The translations under genes and the position numbers were made by a program. Of a DNA stretch of 64,000 bases, positions 49,336 to 57,005 are shown one piece after another; within the stretch, counting starts at the first letter, position 1, and each line of letters starts with the position of its first letter. The notes under the pieces are model-generated. The model saw nothing but the letters and a program-made list of their open reading frames with translations. It had not been told where the DNA came from and ran no database searches. The stretch is from Pelagovum pacificum (GTDB lineage Bacteria > Pseudomonadota > Alphaproteobacteria > Rhodobacterales > Rhodobacteraceae). The stretch is taken from positions 744,001 through 808,000 of the forward strand of contig NZ_CP065915.1 of NCBI RefSeq assembly GCF_016134045.1, given 5' to 3'.

Positions 49336-50550
49336 TCAGGTCTTGTAGAGATAATCCCGCGTCAGTGGCACCGCGGTCTTGTCGTGCGACAGCTGGAACT
49401 GGAACACGCCGAGGCGCTCCAGCCGGAAGCTCTCTTCTGCCGCGACGAGGTAGTAGCGCCACATCCGGAAAAACCGTTCATCATAGAGCGCGAGCGCCTC
49501 GTCGCGCCGGGCGAGGAAGCGGTCGTGCCAGTGCCGCAGCGTCCGGGCGTAGTGAATCCGCCAGACCTCGACATCGTCGACGGTAAGGTCGGCGGCTTCG
49601 ATCGCGCGGACGGTCTCGGACATGGCAGGGATGTAGCCGCCGGGGAAGATGTACTTGCGGATCCACGTCGAGGTGGCGCGTGGCGGCGCGGAGGAGCCGA
49701 TCGTGTGGATCAGCGCGACGCCGTGCGGCGCGAGCAGCTTCGCCACCTTGTCGAAATAGGTTCGGAACTGCGCGGCTCCGACATGCTCGAACATGCCGAC
49801 GGAGACGATGCGGTCGAACGGTCCCTCGACGTTGCGATAATCCTCGAGCCGGATGTCGATCCGGTCGGCGAGGCCGGCGGCCTCCGCGCGCTCGGTCGCG
49901 ATCCGGTGCTGCTCCTCCGACAGGGTCACGCCGACCACCGAGGCGCCATAGTCGCGGGCCAGCGTCAGCGCCATCCCGCCCCAGCCGCAGCCGATGTCGA
50001 GCACCCGCTCCCCCGGCCGGATCAGCAGCTTCTTCGCGATATGCTGCTTCTTCGCCTCCTGCGCGTCCTCGAGGCTCATCTCGGGGTCGGGGAAGTAGCC
50101 GCAGGAATACTGGCGGTCCGAGTCCAGGAAGAGGTCGTAGAGCTCTCCCGACAGGTCGTAGTGATGCTGCACGTTTCGGCGCGAGGACGAGACCCGGTTG
50201 TGGGCGAAGAAGCGCTGGATCGGCATCAACATCTTCTGCAGCGCCATCATCACCGCCGGGGAATGCCCGTGCCGACGATTGTCGAGCGCCAGACGTATCA
50301 GCGGACGGGGATCGTCGCCCGGCAGGACGATCCTGCCCTCCATGAACCCCTCGCCGAGCGCGAGGTCGGGCGTGTAGAGCAGGCGGCGCACCGTGCCGGG
50401 ATCGTTGATCTCGGACTTGACGGGCGTTGCGTCGTCTTCCCCGTAGCGACGGGTCGTGCCGTCGGGAAAGGTCACTTCGAGCGCGCCGCGCCGGACGAGA
50501 CGGGCGAGGGCTTTGTCTAGAGCGGAATTCCACATGACGAACAACGGCAT
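49336..50550 (-). CDS. cfa: Cyclopropane-fatty-acyl-phospholipid synthase
   Basis: A 404-residue SAM-dependent enzyme that methylenates unsaturated phospholipid chains. SAM motif [13 protein letters not shown], then [42 protein letters not shown] and the late [28 protein letters not shown]. An in-frame Met at 50535 is an alternative start. Confidence 0.93.
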   Translation of the reverse strand: MPLFVMWNSALDKALARLVRRGALEVTFPDGTTRRYGEDDATPVKSEINDPGTVRRLLYTPDLALGEGFMEGRIVLPGDDPRPLIRLALDNRRHGHSPAVMMALQKMLMPIQRFFAHNRVSSSRRNVQHHYDLSGELYDLFLDSDRQYSCGYFPDPEMSLEDAQEAKKQHIAKKLLIRPGERVLDIGCGWGGMALTLARDYGASVVGVTLSEEQHRIATERAEAAGLADRIDIRLEDYRNVEGPFDRIVSVGMFEHVGAAQFRTYFDKVAKLLAPHGVALIHTIGSSAPPRATSTWIRKYIFPGGYIPAMSETVRAIEAADLTVDDVEVWRIHYARTLRHWHDRFLARRDEALALYDERFFRMWRYYLVAAEESFRLERLGVFQFQLSHDKTAVPLTRDYLYKT

Positions 50551-50745
50551 ATCGGATCGTTAAGAAAAGTTAACGTAACCGTCAGTTCGCGCTCGTCCAG
50601 CCCCTTTGACCGGATAAAACGGTTCAGTCCTGCACAGTACGGGGGCCATCTCCGCCCACCTCGGCGGCCGCTGGGCTGGCAAGCCGGGTTGACTTGCCCC
50701 GCGCGACTTGGTCAATCGGCGCGGAACATGAACCCGGAGTTTCTG

Positions 50746-52524
50746 ATGCACATCTATCGCACGCACACCTGCGCTGGCCTGTCGAGCGCCAACGTGGGCG
50801 AGACCGTCCGCCTCTCGGGCTGGGTCCACCGCGTCCGGGACCACGGGGGCATCCTCTTCATAGACCTGCGTGACCATTACGGCGTGACGCAGGTGCTCTG
50901 CGATCCCGACAGCGCCGCCTTCGCCGAGGTCGAGAAGGTGCGCTCCGAATGGTGCATCCGCATCGACGGCGAAGTGAAGGCCCGCGACGCGGAACTGGTG
51001 AATTCCAAGATCCCGACCGGCGAGATCGAGGTCTTCGTGCGCGACATCGAGGTGCTCGGCGCCGCGAAGGAGCTGCCGCTCATCGTCTTCGGCGACCAGG
51101 AGTACCCGGAGGAGACGCGGCTTCGGTATCGCTACCTCGACCTGCGCCGCGAGGTGATGCAGAAGAACATGACACTCCGCTCCGACGTCGTCGCTTCCAT
51201 GCGCAAGCGGATGTGGGACCAGGAATTCCGCGAGTACCAGACGCCGATCATCACGGCCTCCTCGCCCGAGGGGGCGCGCGACTTCCTCGTGCCGTCCCGC
51301 CTGCACCCCGGCAAGTTCTACGCGCTGCCGCAGGCGCCGCAGCAGTTCAAGCAGCTGATCATGGTGTCGGGCTTCGACAAGTATTTCCAGATCGCGCCCT
51401 GCTTCCGCGACGAAGACCCGCGCGCCGACCGCTCGCCCACCGATTTCTACCAGCTCGACCTCGAGATGAGCTTCGTCGAACAGCAGGACGTGTTCGACAC
51501 GATTCAGCCGGTGATCCAGGGCGTGTTCGAGGAATTCGGCGGCGGCCGGAAGGTCGACACCGAGTGGCCGCAGATCTCCTACAAGGACGCGGCTCTCTGG
51601 TACGGCACCGACAAGCCGGACCTGCGCAACCCGATCAAGATGGACGTGGTGTCCGAGCATTTTGCCGGCTCCGGCTTCGCGATCTTCGCCAAACTGCTGG
51701 AACAGGACGGCACCGAGATCCGCGCCATTCCCGCGCCGGGCGGCGGCAGCCGGAAGTTCTGTGACCGGATGAATGCCTTTGCCCAGAAGGAAGGCCTGCC
51801 GGGGATGGGCTACATCTTCTGGCGCGATGCGAACGGCGAGATGGAAGCCGCCGGCCCGCTGGCCAAGAACATCGGCCCGGAGCGGACCGAGGCGATCCGC
51901 CAGCAGCTCGACCTCGGGGTGGGCGATGCGGCCTTCTTCCTCGGCGGCAAGCCGGCGAGCTTCGAGCGCGTGGCCGGCAAGGCCCGCGACGTGATCGGCG
52001 ACGAGCTGGAGCTAACGGATAAGGACCGCTTTGCCTTCTGCTGGATCGTCGACTTCCCGATGTACGAGGCGGACGAGGAATCGGGCGACATCGACTTCTC
52101 GCACAACCCGTTCTCGATGCCGCAGGGCGGTCTCGAGGCGCTGGAGGGCAATCCGCTCGACGTGCTCGGCTTCCAGTACGACCTTGCCTGCAACGGCTAC
52201 GAGCTGATCTCGGGCGCGATCCGGAACCACAAGCTCGACGTGATGATCAAGGCGTTCGAGCTGGCGGGCTACGACGAGGCGGAAGTGCGCAAGCGCTTCG
52301 GTGGCATGGTCAACGCGTTCCAGTATGGTGCCCCGCCGCACGGCGGCTGCGCGGTCGGGATCGACCGCTGCGTCATGCTGCTGGCGGACGAGGACAATAT
52401 CCGCGAAGTCATCATGTTCCCGATGAACCAGCGGGCCGAGGACCTGATGATGGGCGCACCGTCTGAGCCGACGAACGAGCAGCTGCGCGAACTGCGCCTG
52501 CGGGTTTTGCCACCCGAGAGCTGA
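50746..52524 (+). CDS. aspS: Aspartyl-tRNA synthetase
   Basis: A 592-residue bacterial-type class II synthetase with OB anticodon domain ([23 protein letters not shown]), motif 2 [27 protein letters not shown] insertion domain, and motif 3 [21 protein letters not shown] 50746 has GGAG 6 bases before it and gives the family start MHIYRTHTC. Alphaproteobacterial AspRS is often non-discriminating, charging tRNA-Asn as well; which type this is was not determined. Confidence 0.96.
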   Translation: MHIYRTHTCAGLSSANVGETVRLSGWVHRVRDHGGILFIDLRDHYGVTQVLCDPDSAAFAEVEKVRSEWCIRIDGEVKARDAELVNSKIPTGEIEVFVRDIEVLGAAKELPLIVFGDQEYPEETRLRYRYLDLRREVMQKNMTLRSDVVASMRKRMWDQEFREYQTPIITASSPEGARDFLVPSRLHPGKFYALPQAPQQFKQLIMVSGFDKYFQIAPCFRDEDPRADRSPTDFYQLDLEMSFVEQQDVFDTIQPVIQGVFEEFGGGRKVDTEWPQISYKDAALWYGTDKPDLRNPIKMDVVSEHFAGSGFAIFAKLLEQDGTEIRAIPAPGGGSRKFCDRMNAFAQKEGLPGMGYIFWRDANGEMEAAGPLAKNIGPERTEAIRQQLDLGVGDAAFFLGGKPASFERVAGKARDVIGDELELTDKDRFAFCWIVDFPMYEADEESGDIDFSHNPFSMPQGGLEALEGNPLDVLGFQYDLACNGYELISGAIRNHKLDVMIKAFELAGYDEAEVRKRFGGMVNAFQYGAPPHGGCAVGIDRCVMLLADEDNIREVIMFPMNQRAEDLMMGAPSEPTNEQLRELRLRVLPPES

Positions 52525-52528
52525 GAAA

Positions 52529-52551
52529 GGCATGGGTTTCTCAACCCATCC
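52529..52551. repeat. REP-like palindrome after aspS
   Basis: A near-perfect inverted repeat with arms CATGGGTT/AACCCATC around TCTC, 4 bp after the aspS stop. Its GGATGGGTTGAG-like arm resembles the palindrome at the RAYT2 gene end. Confidence 0.6.
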
Positions 52552-52726
52552 TTCAGGCCGGATCATCCTGATCCACGGAGCGTCGAGCGCCGGCAAGTCG
52601 ACCCTTGCCGGCGGCGTGCTGTTCTTGTTGCGGGTCGGCACCGACCGCCTGCTCGTGGCCATGCGGTCGCTCCGCCTTCTTCGAGGGATGAGAGCTAATC
52701 CGCCTGTCGCCGTCCGCTGCGTCTGA
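52532..52726 (+). pseudogene. Truncated kinase-like P-loop fragment
   Basis: A 64-codon frame beginning inside the REP palindrome. It reads GRIILIHGASSAGKSTLAGG at residues 9-28, a perfect P-loop of the chloramphenicol phosphotransferase-like/AAA kinase type (IxxGASSxGKST), then loses kinase character (VLFLLRVGTDRLLVAMRSL). The rest of the kinase is missing. It looks like the 5' stub of a lost kinase gene. Confidence 0.5.
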
Positions 52727-52784
52727 TCGGCGGCAACCGGATCGTTCCATCGCGCGTTAAGAGGCATCTGCAACGGAGGCTATC

Positions 52785-52907
52785 ATGCGCAAGCTCGTGA
52801 AGTGGTTCGCCCTCTACAAGCTGGCACAGCAGGTGCTGCGCCATCGCCGTCAGCCCGCCGACCGGGTCGAGCCCCGGCCCGCGCGTCCGGCTGAACCACA
52901 CTACTGA
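52785..52907 (+). CDS. Small basic protein (40 aa)
   Basis: ATG 52785 with GGAGG 6 bases upstream; the 40-residue product MRKLVKWFALYKLAQQVLRH is amphipathic and basic, then Arg/Pro-rich to the end. A strong terminator follows 22 bp later. The ribosome site and own terminator make it a probable gene; function unknown. Confidence 0.6.
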   Translation: MRKLVKWFALYKLAQQVLRHRRQPADRVEPRPARPAEPHY

Positions 52908-52928
52908 ACCAGACGATCGAACGAAGAA

Positions 52929-52955
52929 GGCCGCACCCCATCGGGTGCGGCCTTT
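52929..52955. terminator. Terminator after the 40-aa gene
   Basis: Perfect 10-bp stem GGCCGCACCC/GGGTGCGGCC (52929-52938 with 52943-52952), loop CATC, then TTT. It separates the tiny gene from the convergent L,D-transpeptidase. Confidence 0.85.
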
Positions 52956-52977
52956 GGCATTTCCGCGTCGCGGTCGG

Positions 52978-53805
52978 TCAGTCCGACAGGTTGCTCAGCA
53001 CGCCTTCGAGCTCACGAACCAGCTCATCCGCGTCGGGTTCGACGGGATCGACCGTTATTTCGGTGTCGCTGGCCGCGACGTTGTCACTCGCGGCGACGTT
53101 CTCCACCGGCTCCAACGTGGTTTCCGCCACCGGGTCCTCGGCCACCAGAACCGGCTCGGACTCGACCTCCGGCGGCTCGGAGGGTTCGATGATGCCGCCC
53201 TCGATCACCTCGGCCTGAACCGGGGGAAGGATGTCCTTCTCGTAGAGATAGACTTTCGTGTTGATCGGCACGCGCGGGTAGAGATCGACGATCTGCTCGT
53301 CTACCAGCCGCGCGCAGCCGTTGGAGACGTCCTGCCGGATCGTCTCCGGCTTGTCGGTGCCGTGGATACGCAGATACGTGTCGCCGCGTCCTTCCTGGAA
53401 CAGGTAGAGCGCCCGCGCGCCGAGCGGGTTGCCCGGGCCGCCCGGCATGCCGTCGGCGTACTGGGCGTACTGGTCAGGGTTGCGCTCGATCATGTCGGGG
53501 GTCGGTGTCCAGGACGGCCAGCGCTTCTTCGCGCCGACATAGAAGATCCCCGGCTCGTAAAGCTCGTCCCGGCCGACACCGACGTAATAGCGGATTGCCT
53601 CGGTCTCCGAGGTGACGAGGTAGAGCGAGTAATCGTCGGGGACCATGTGGATTTCGCCGACGGGCAGGGGCTTCAGCAGACGCATCCGCCGCGGCCAGAG
53701 TTCGGGCGGCAGAGCCGCGAGGTTGTCGTCCTGAGCCCGCAGCATGCTGGGGCCGAGGGCCAGACCGGCCGCGGCGGTTGCGAGAAATTGGCGTCTGCTG
53801 TTCAT
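52978..53805 (-). CDS. L,D-transpeptidase (YkuD domain) with acidic tail
   Basis: A 275-residue exported enzyme. N-terminus MNSRRQFLATAAAGLALG has an RR motif of Tat type. YkuD domain with catalytic His148 in IHGTDKPET and Cys164 in VSNGCARL. The last ~75 residues are an acidic Glu/Val/Pro-rich tail with an EPSEPPEVESEP-type repeat. It likely crosslinks peptidoglycan (3-3) or attaches proteins to it. Confidence 0.9.
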   Translation of the reverse strand: MNSRRQFLATAAAGLALGPSMLRAQDDNLAALPPELWPRRMRLLKPLPVGEIHMVPDDYSLYLVTSETEAIRYYVGVGRDELYEPGIFYVGAKKRWPSWTPTPDMIERNPDQYAQYADGMPGGPGNPLGARALYLFQEGRGDTYLRIHGTDKPETIRQDVSNGCARLVDEQIVDLYPRVPINTKVYLYEKDILPPVQAEVIEGGIIEPSEPPEVESEPVLVAEDPVAETTLEPVENVAASDNVAASDTEITVDPVEPDADELVRELEGVLSNLSD

Positions 53806-53933
53806 TAACCTGTCTCCTTCTGTCCGTGCCTGAAAGGCATGAACGCGCGTAATCTTATACGGTTTCGTCGCATTGCACCCGTCACATGATTGTGGCCAAT
53901 TGTGCGGAGTCTCCGGGACTCGGGAGGTTCCTC

Positions 53934-54440
53934 ATGTATGACGCCGTCGTTCTGCCCGCACTTCAGGCAATGAACCGGGCGGGCCACCTGCTCGACGTGG
54001 TGGATGCCACGGGCCGGGCAAATAACTTGCTGTCGGCCAAGCTGGCCCCTGACATGTTCGACTTCTCTATGCAAATTCGGATGGTGCCCGACTTCGCGTT
54101 GCGCGCCACCTTTCCGCTCACCGGACGGGCAGTGCCAGAGCTTGGCCACGGGCACGACATGGCCGCGCTGCGCGCCCGTCTGGAGGAGAGCGACGCCCTC
54201 GTCCGCGGCCTGACAGAAGCTGATTTCGATGGCGGGGCGGATCGGATCATCCGCCACCGGGCCGGGGACGCGGAGCTCGAGCAGACGGGGCGCGACTACT
54301 TGCAGCGGTTCGCGCTGCCGAACCTGTGGTTTCACCTGTCGATGGCCTTCGCAATCCTGCGCATCGCCCACGTCCCGGTGGGCAAGGGGGATTTCGACGG
54401 CCTGCACAGCTATGCCCCCGGCTTCAGTTTCGTTTCATGA
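53934..54440 (+). CDS. DUF1993 family protein
   Basis: A 168-residue all-helical soluble protein, MYDAVVLPALQAMNRAGHLLD, with a HGHDMAALRARLEES turn and FALPNLWFHLSMAFAILR near the end, matching the DUF1993/DinB-like fold. GGGAGG lies 7 bases upstream of ATG 53934. It leads the operon that ends with the endonuclease gene; ATGA overlap with the next gene. Confidence 0.82.
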   Translation: MYDAVVLPALQAMNRAGHLLDVVDATGRANNLLSAKLAPDMFDFSMQIRMVPDFALRATFPLTGRAVPELGHGHDMAALRARLEESDALVRGLTEADFDGGADRIIRHRAGDAELEQTGRDYLQRFALPNLWFHLSMAFAILRIAHVPVGKGDFDGLHSYAPGFSFVS

Positions 54441-55129
54441 CATCGCTCGCCGACTGGACCCCGCCACCGCTACCGACCCGAACCGCGATGGCAGGGCGCT
54501 ACGTGACGCTCGAACCGCTTGCTGCGGACCATGTCCCGGGCCTCTACGAGGCATTCAGCGAAGATACGTCCAACGCGATGTGGCACTACCTGCCGACAGG
54601 ACCATATGCCGACGAGGCGGCGCTCGCGGCGTGGGTCGAGGGCGCCCGCCTGCAACACGACCCGGTCTTCTACGCGATCCGAATGGCGGACGGGCGGCTC
54701 GGCGGGATCATCAGTTACCTGCGCATCACGCCGGTTGTGGGCTCGATCGAGGCCGGCTGGCTGACTTTTGCCCCACGCCTTCAGCGCACGCGCGCGGCGT
54801 CGGAGGCCGTGATGCTGCTGGTGCGCTGGGCCTTCGAGGCGGGTTATCGCCGGTTCGAGTGGAAGTGCGACGCCGGCAACGCACCCTCGCGGGCGGCGGC
54901 GGAGCGGTTCGGCCTGTCCTACGAGGGGGTGTTCCGGCAGGCCGCGGTCGTGAAGGGCCGCAACCGCGACACGGCCTGGTTCGCTGCGATCGACGGGGAA
55001 TGGCCGGCCCTTCGCGCGGCCTACGACGCGTGGCTCGATCCGTCGAACTTCGACGAGGCGGGGCGGCAGATCGTGTCGCTGCGCGACCTGACCGGGCCGA
55101 TCCTCGTCGCGCGGGACCCGGCAGGCTGA
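54437..55129 (+). CDS. GNAT acetyltransferase (RimJ/RimL type)
   Basis: A 230-residue acetyltransferase: GRYVTLEPLAADHVPGLYEAF start, LGGIISYLRITPVVGSIEAGW, and the CoA-binding RTRAASEAVMLLVRWAFEAGYRRFEWKCDAGNAPSRAAAERFG. Usually acts on small molecules or protein N-termini. Start overlaps DUF1993 as ATGA; its stop overlaps the endonuclease start as TGATG. Confidence 0.9.
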   Translation: MTSLADWTPPPLPTRTAMAGRYVTLEPLAADHVPGLYEAFSEDTSNAMWHYLPTGPYADEAALAAWVEGARLQHDPVFYAIRMADGRLGGIISYLRITPVVGSIEAGWLTFAPRLQRTRAASEAVMLLVRWAFEAGYRRFEWKCDAGNAPSRAAAERFGLSYEGVFRQAAVVKGRNRDTAWFAAIDGEWPALRAAYDAWLDPSNFDEAGRQIVSLRDLTGPILVARDPAG

Positions 55130-55860
55130 TGCTTGGGCCCCTGAGGGATGCGGGGTTCGACGTGCTTGCCCGCAACCACGCAGAGGCGATCCTCGCCCAT
55201 GATTTCGCGACTGAAACCGCAGAGCTGTTCGATGCCCTGACCCGCTATCGGATCTCGCTGGCCGAACTCGTCTCGGGCGGAGGCGGCGAGAGCGGCCAGA
55301 CCCAACGCCTGCGCCGCACGCTGGCGGACCGGGACTGGGCCAAGCACAAGTTCAGCGTCCAGACCATCGTCGACGGGCAGGAGCGCGAAGCGGTGAGCCA
55401 CGAGGTCGACCATGTCCGCTTCGGCCCGGCGGGGACGCTCGCGCTCGAGATCGAATGGAACAACAAGGACCCGTTCTTCGACCGTGACCTGGAGAATTTC
55501 CAGCGGCTGCACGCGATGTCGGCGATCTCGGTCGGCATCATCGTCACGCGGGGCAGCTCGATGCAGGAGGTGCTGTTCGACCGGGTGCGGGACTGGCTGG
55601 ACGGGCAGGGGCTTCGCGAGGAGGCCGATCTCGAGAGGCTCGGGATCGGGACGCGGACGGCAGCCCAGAGGCGCAACGTCGCGACGCAGGTCGCGCGAGG
55701 GGTGCCTTTCGGTGAGGCCTTCAGCCGGAACTTCGTGACCAGCAAGTTCGGGATCGCGACGACCCACTGGGCAAAGCTCGAGGATCGGGTACGGCGGGGC
55801 GTCGGCAATCCCTGTCCATTGCTTCTGATCGGGCTGCCCGAGTCGATCCTGGACGGGTAG
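55129..55860 (+). CDS. BglII/BstYI-type restriction endonuclease
   Basis: A 243-residue PD-(D/E)xK nuclease candidate. The catalytic cluster is Asp94 (HEVDHVRFG), Glu107 and Glu109 (ALEIEWNNKDPFFDRDL), in place of the D..ExQ of BglII, followed by a DLENFQRLHAMSAISVGIIVTRG helix-strand typical of that family. The match is from the recognisable EIEWNNKDPFFDRDL block, not a search. BglII-family enzymes cleave GATC-containing sites such as RGATCY; specificity here is not shown. Start overlaps the GNAT stop as TGATG; the adenine methyltransferase faces it. Confidence 0.72.
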   Translation: MLGPLRDAGFDVLARNHAEAILAHDFATETAELFDALTRYRISLAELVSGGGGESGQTQRLRRTLADRDWAKHKFSVQTIVDGQEREAVSHEVDHVRFGPAGTLALEIEWNNKDPFFDRDLENFQRLHAMSAISVGIIVTRGSSMQEVLFDRVRDWLDGQGLREEADLERLGIGTRTAAQRRNVATQVARGVPFGEAFSRNFVTSKFGIATTHWAKLEDRVRRGVGNPCPLLLIGLPESILDG

Positions 55861-55967
55861 GGGGCGCGCCATCGACGACACCCGGTTCGCGATCTCCCAA
55901 GGCGGTCCGGCACTTCGAAACGCCCGACTGCAGTAGTGACTTGAGGACCCTCTCGACGGGGCCGGCA

Positions 55968-55983
55968 GGCGCTTAGACGCGCC
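55968..55983. terminator. Short hairpin between the endonuclease and methyltransferase genes
   Basis: GGCGC/GCGCC (55968-55972 with 55979-55983) with loop TTAGAC followed by TTCT; it sits between the convergent genes. Confidence 0.35.
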
Positions 55984-55985
55984 TT

Positions 55986-56627
55986 CTACTCCGCGGCGAC
56001 GGAGGAGTTGTAGGCGTAGGTCTTCCAGCCGGGCTTGTAGTCGGCATCCGCCTGGTTGCCCCAGACGGTCCAGCCCTCACGCACACCGCGGCCGAAAAGC
56101 TCTAGGTAGGGACCCCAGGAACATTCCTCGATCAGCTTGTATTGCTCGTCGGGCTTTCGGGAATGTTCGCGTTTGCGGGTCTGCATCATGTTCACCTGAC
56201 GCCGGCCGGGGGGCAGGGTGCGGGCATTCTTGCCCTTGGTGCCGAACAACATGAGCTCCGTCACGTTGCGAAAGTAGAACCCGACGCCGCGGCCGTCCGA
56301 GCCGCCGTCCTTGCGGACCTTGTGCCAGACGATGTTCGACTTGTACTCGAACCCCCATGCAGACAGCACGCGCAGCCCTTCGGGCAGCAACGCGTTCGGC
56401 ACCCAGAGGTAGCAATGCGCCCGGTCTTCCAGATGGTCGGCGACCGGCAGGGCGCAGATCTCGTCCAGAGTCATCGTCGGATAGCGCGACAGCCGCTTGT
56501 GTTCGGGCGCGACCTTCCCGGTACGGTTGGTGAACCGCCACGGCGGATCGGCCATCACCGTCGAGAATCTGTCCCCGTTGAGGAACTGCTGCAAATGTTG
56601 CGAAGCGTCGGCGCTCATATCCAACAT
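55986..56627 (-). CDS. MT-A70 family adenine DNA methyltransferase
   Basis: A 213-residue N6-adenine methyltransferase with DPPW (residues 27-30), the AdoMet/target-site ALPVADHLEDRAHCYLWVPN region and RNVTELMLFGTKG, characteristic of MT-A70 (Ime4/M.MunI-like). It probably protects the sites cut by the facing BglII-like nuclease. ATG 56627 follows a GGAGG 11 bases ahead; MSADASQ at 56618 is an alternative. Confidence 0.85.
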   Translation of the reverse strand: MLDMSADASQHLQQFLNGDRFSTVMADPPWRFTNRTGKVAPEHKRLSRYPTMTLDEICALPVADHLEDRAHCYLWVPNALLPEGLRVLSAWGFEYKSNIVWHKVRKDGGSDGRGVGFYFRNVTELMLFGTKGKNARTLPPGRRQVNMMQTRKREHSRKPDEQYKLIEECSWGPYLELFGRGVREGWTVWGNQADADYKPGWKTYAYNSSVAAE

Positions 56628-56630
56628 ATT

Positions 56631-56643
56631 GGAGGAATCCTCC
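56631..56643. promoter_or_regulatory. Palindrome overlapping the methyltransferase ribosome site
   Basis: GGAGGAATCCTCC is a perfect 13-bp odd palindrome, three bases before the ATG at 56627. On the transcript, the GGAGG ribosome site can pair with the CCUCC next to it, or a protein dimer could bind it; either could control methyltransferase output. Confidence 0.35.
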
Positions 56644-56759
56644 GCCCCTGTCATGCGAACATTTATAGAACATAGCGTGGGGCGGCGAAGTTTGGCAAGG
56701 GGCAGGCGGCACCGAACTGTCTCCGTTTGTGGAGAACTTTCGACAATTTTTCCGGGGTG

Positions 56760-56901
56760 CGCCCTGATCGCCGGGCGGAGCACCTTCGGGGCGCTCGATC
56801 AGCCCTCCCTCCGGTCGGGCGGCGTTCAGGGGGCTGTCTGCCCCCTCTGGGCCTGCGGCCCATTCACCCCCGAGAAATATTTGAAGCCCAAAGAAGACCG
56901 G
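56760..56901 (-). repeat. Dispersed intergenic repeat, copy C (inverted)
   Basis: On the minus strand it begins CCGGTCTTCTTTGGGCTTCA and continues AATATTTCTCGGGGGTGAAT, with a GGGCC..GGCCC hairpin and the AGAGGGGGCAGACAGCCCCC core, matching copies A and B. It fills most of the 378-bp gap between the methyltransferase and the sulfurylase gene. No other feature was seen there. Confidence 0.8.
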
Positions 56902-57005
56902 GGAGGCGCGTCGTCTCCCGCTCTTTCGCCGTGAAAGAGCGGGCAAAGAGAAAGGCCGGCCGCAGCGGGGCGACCGGCCTTTCGGAACTGTCGGAAATGC
57001 CGGCC

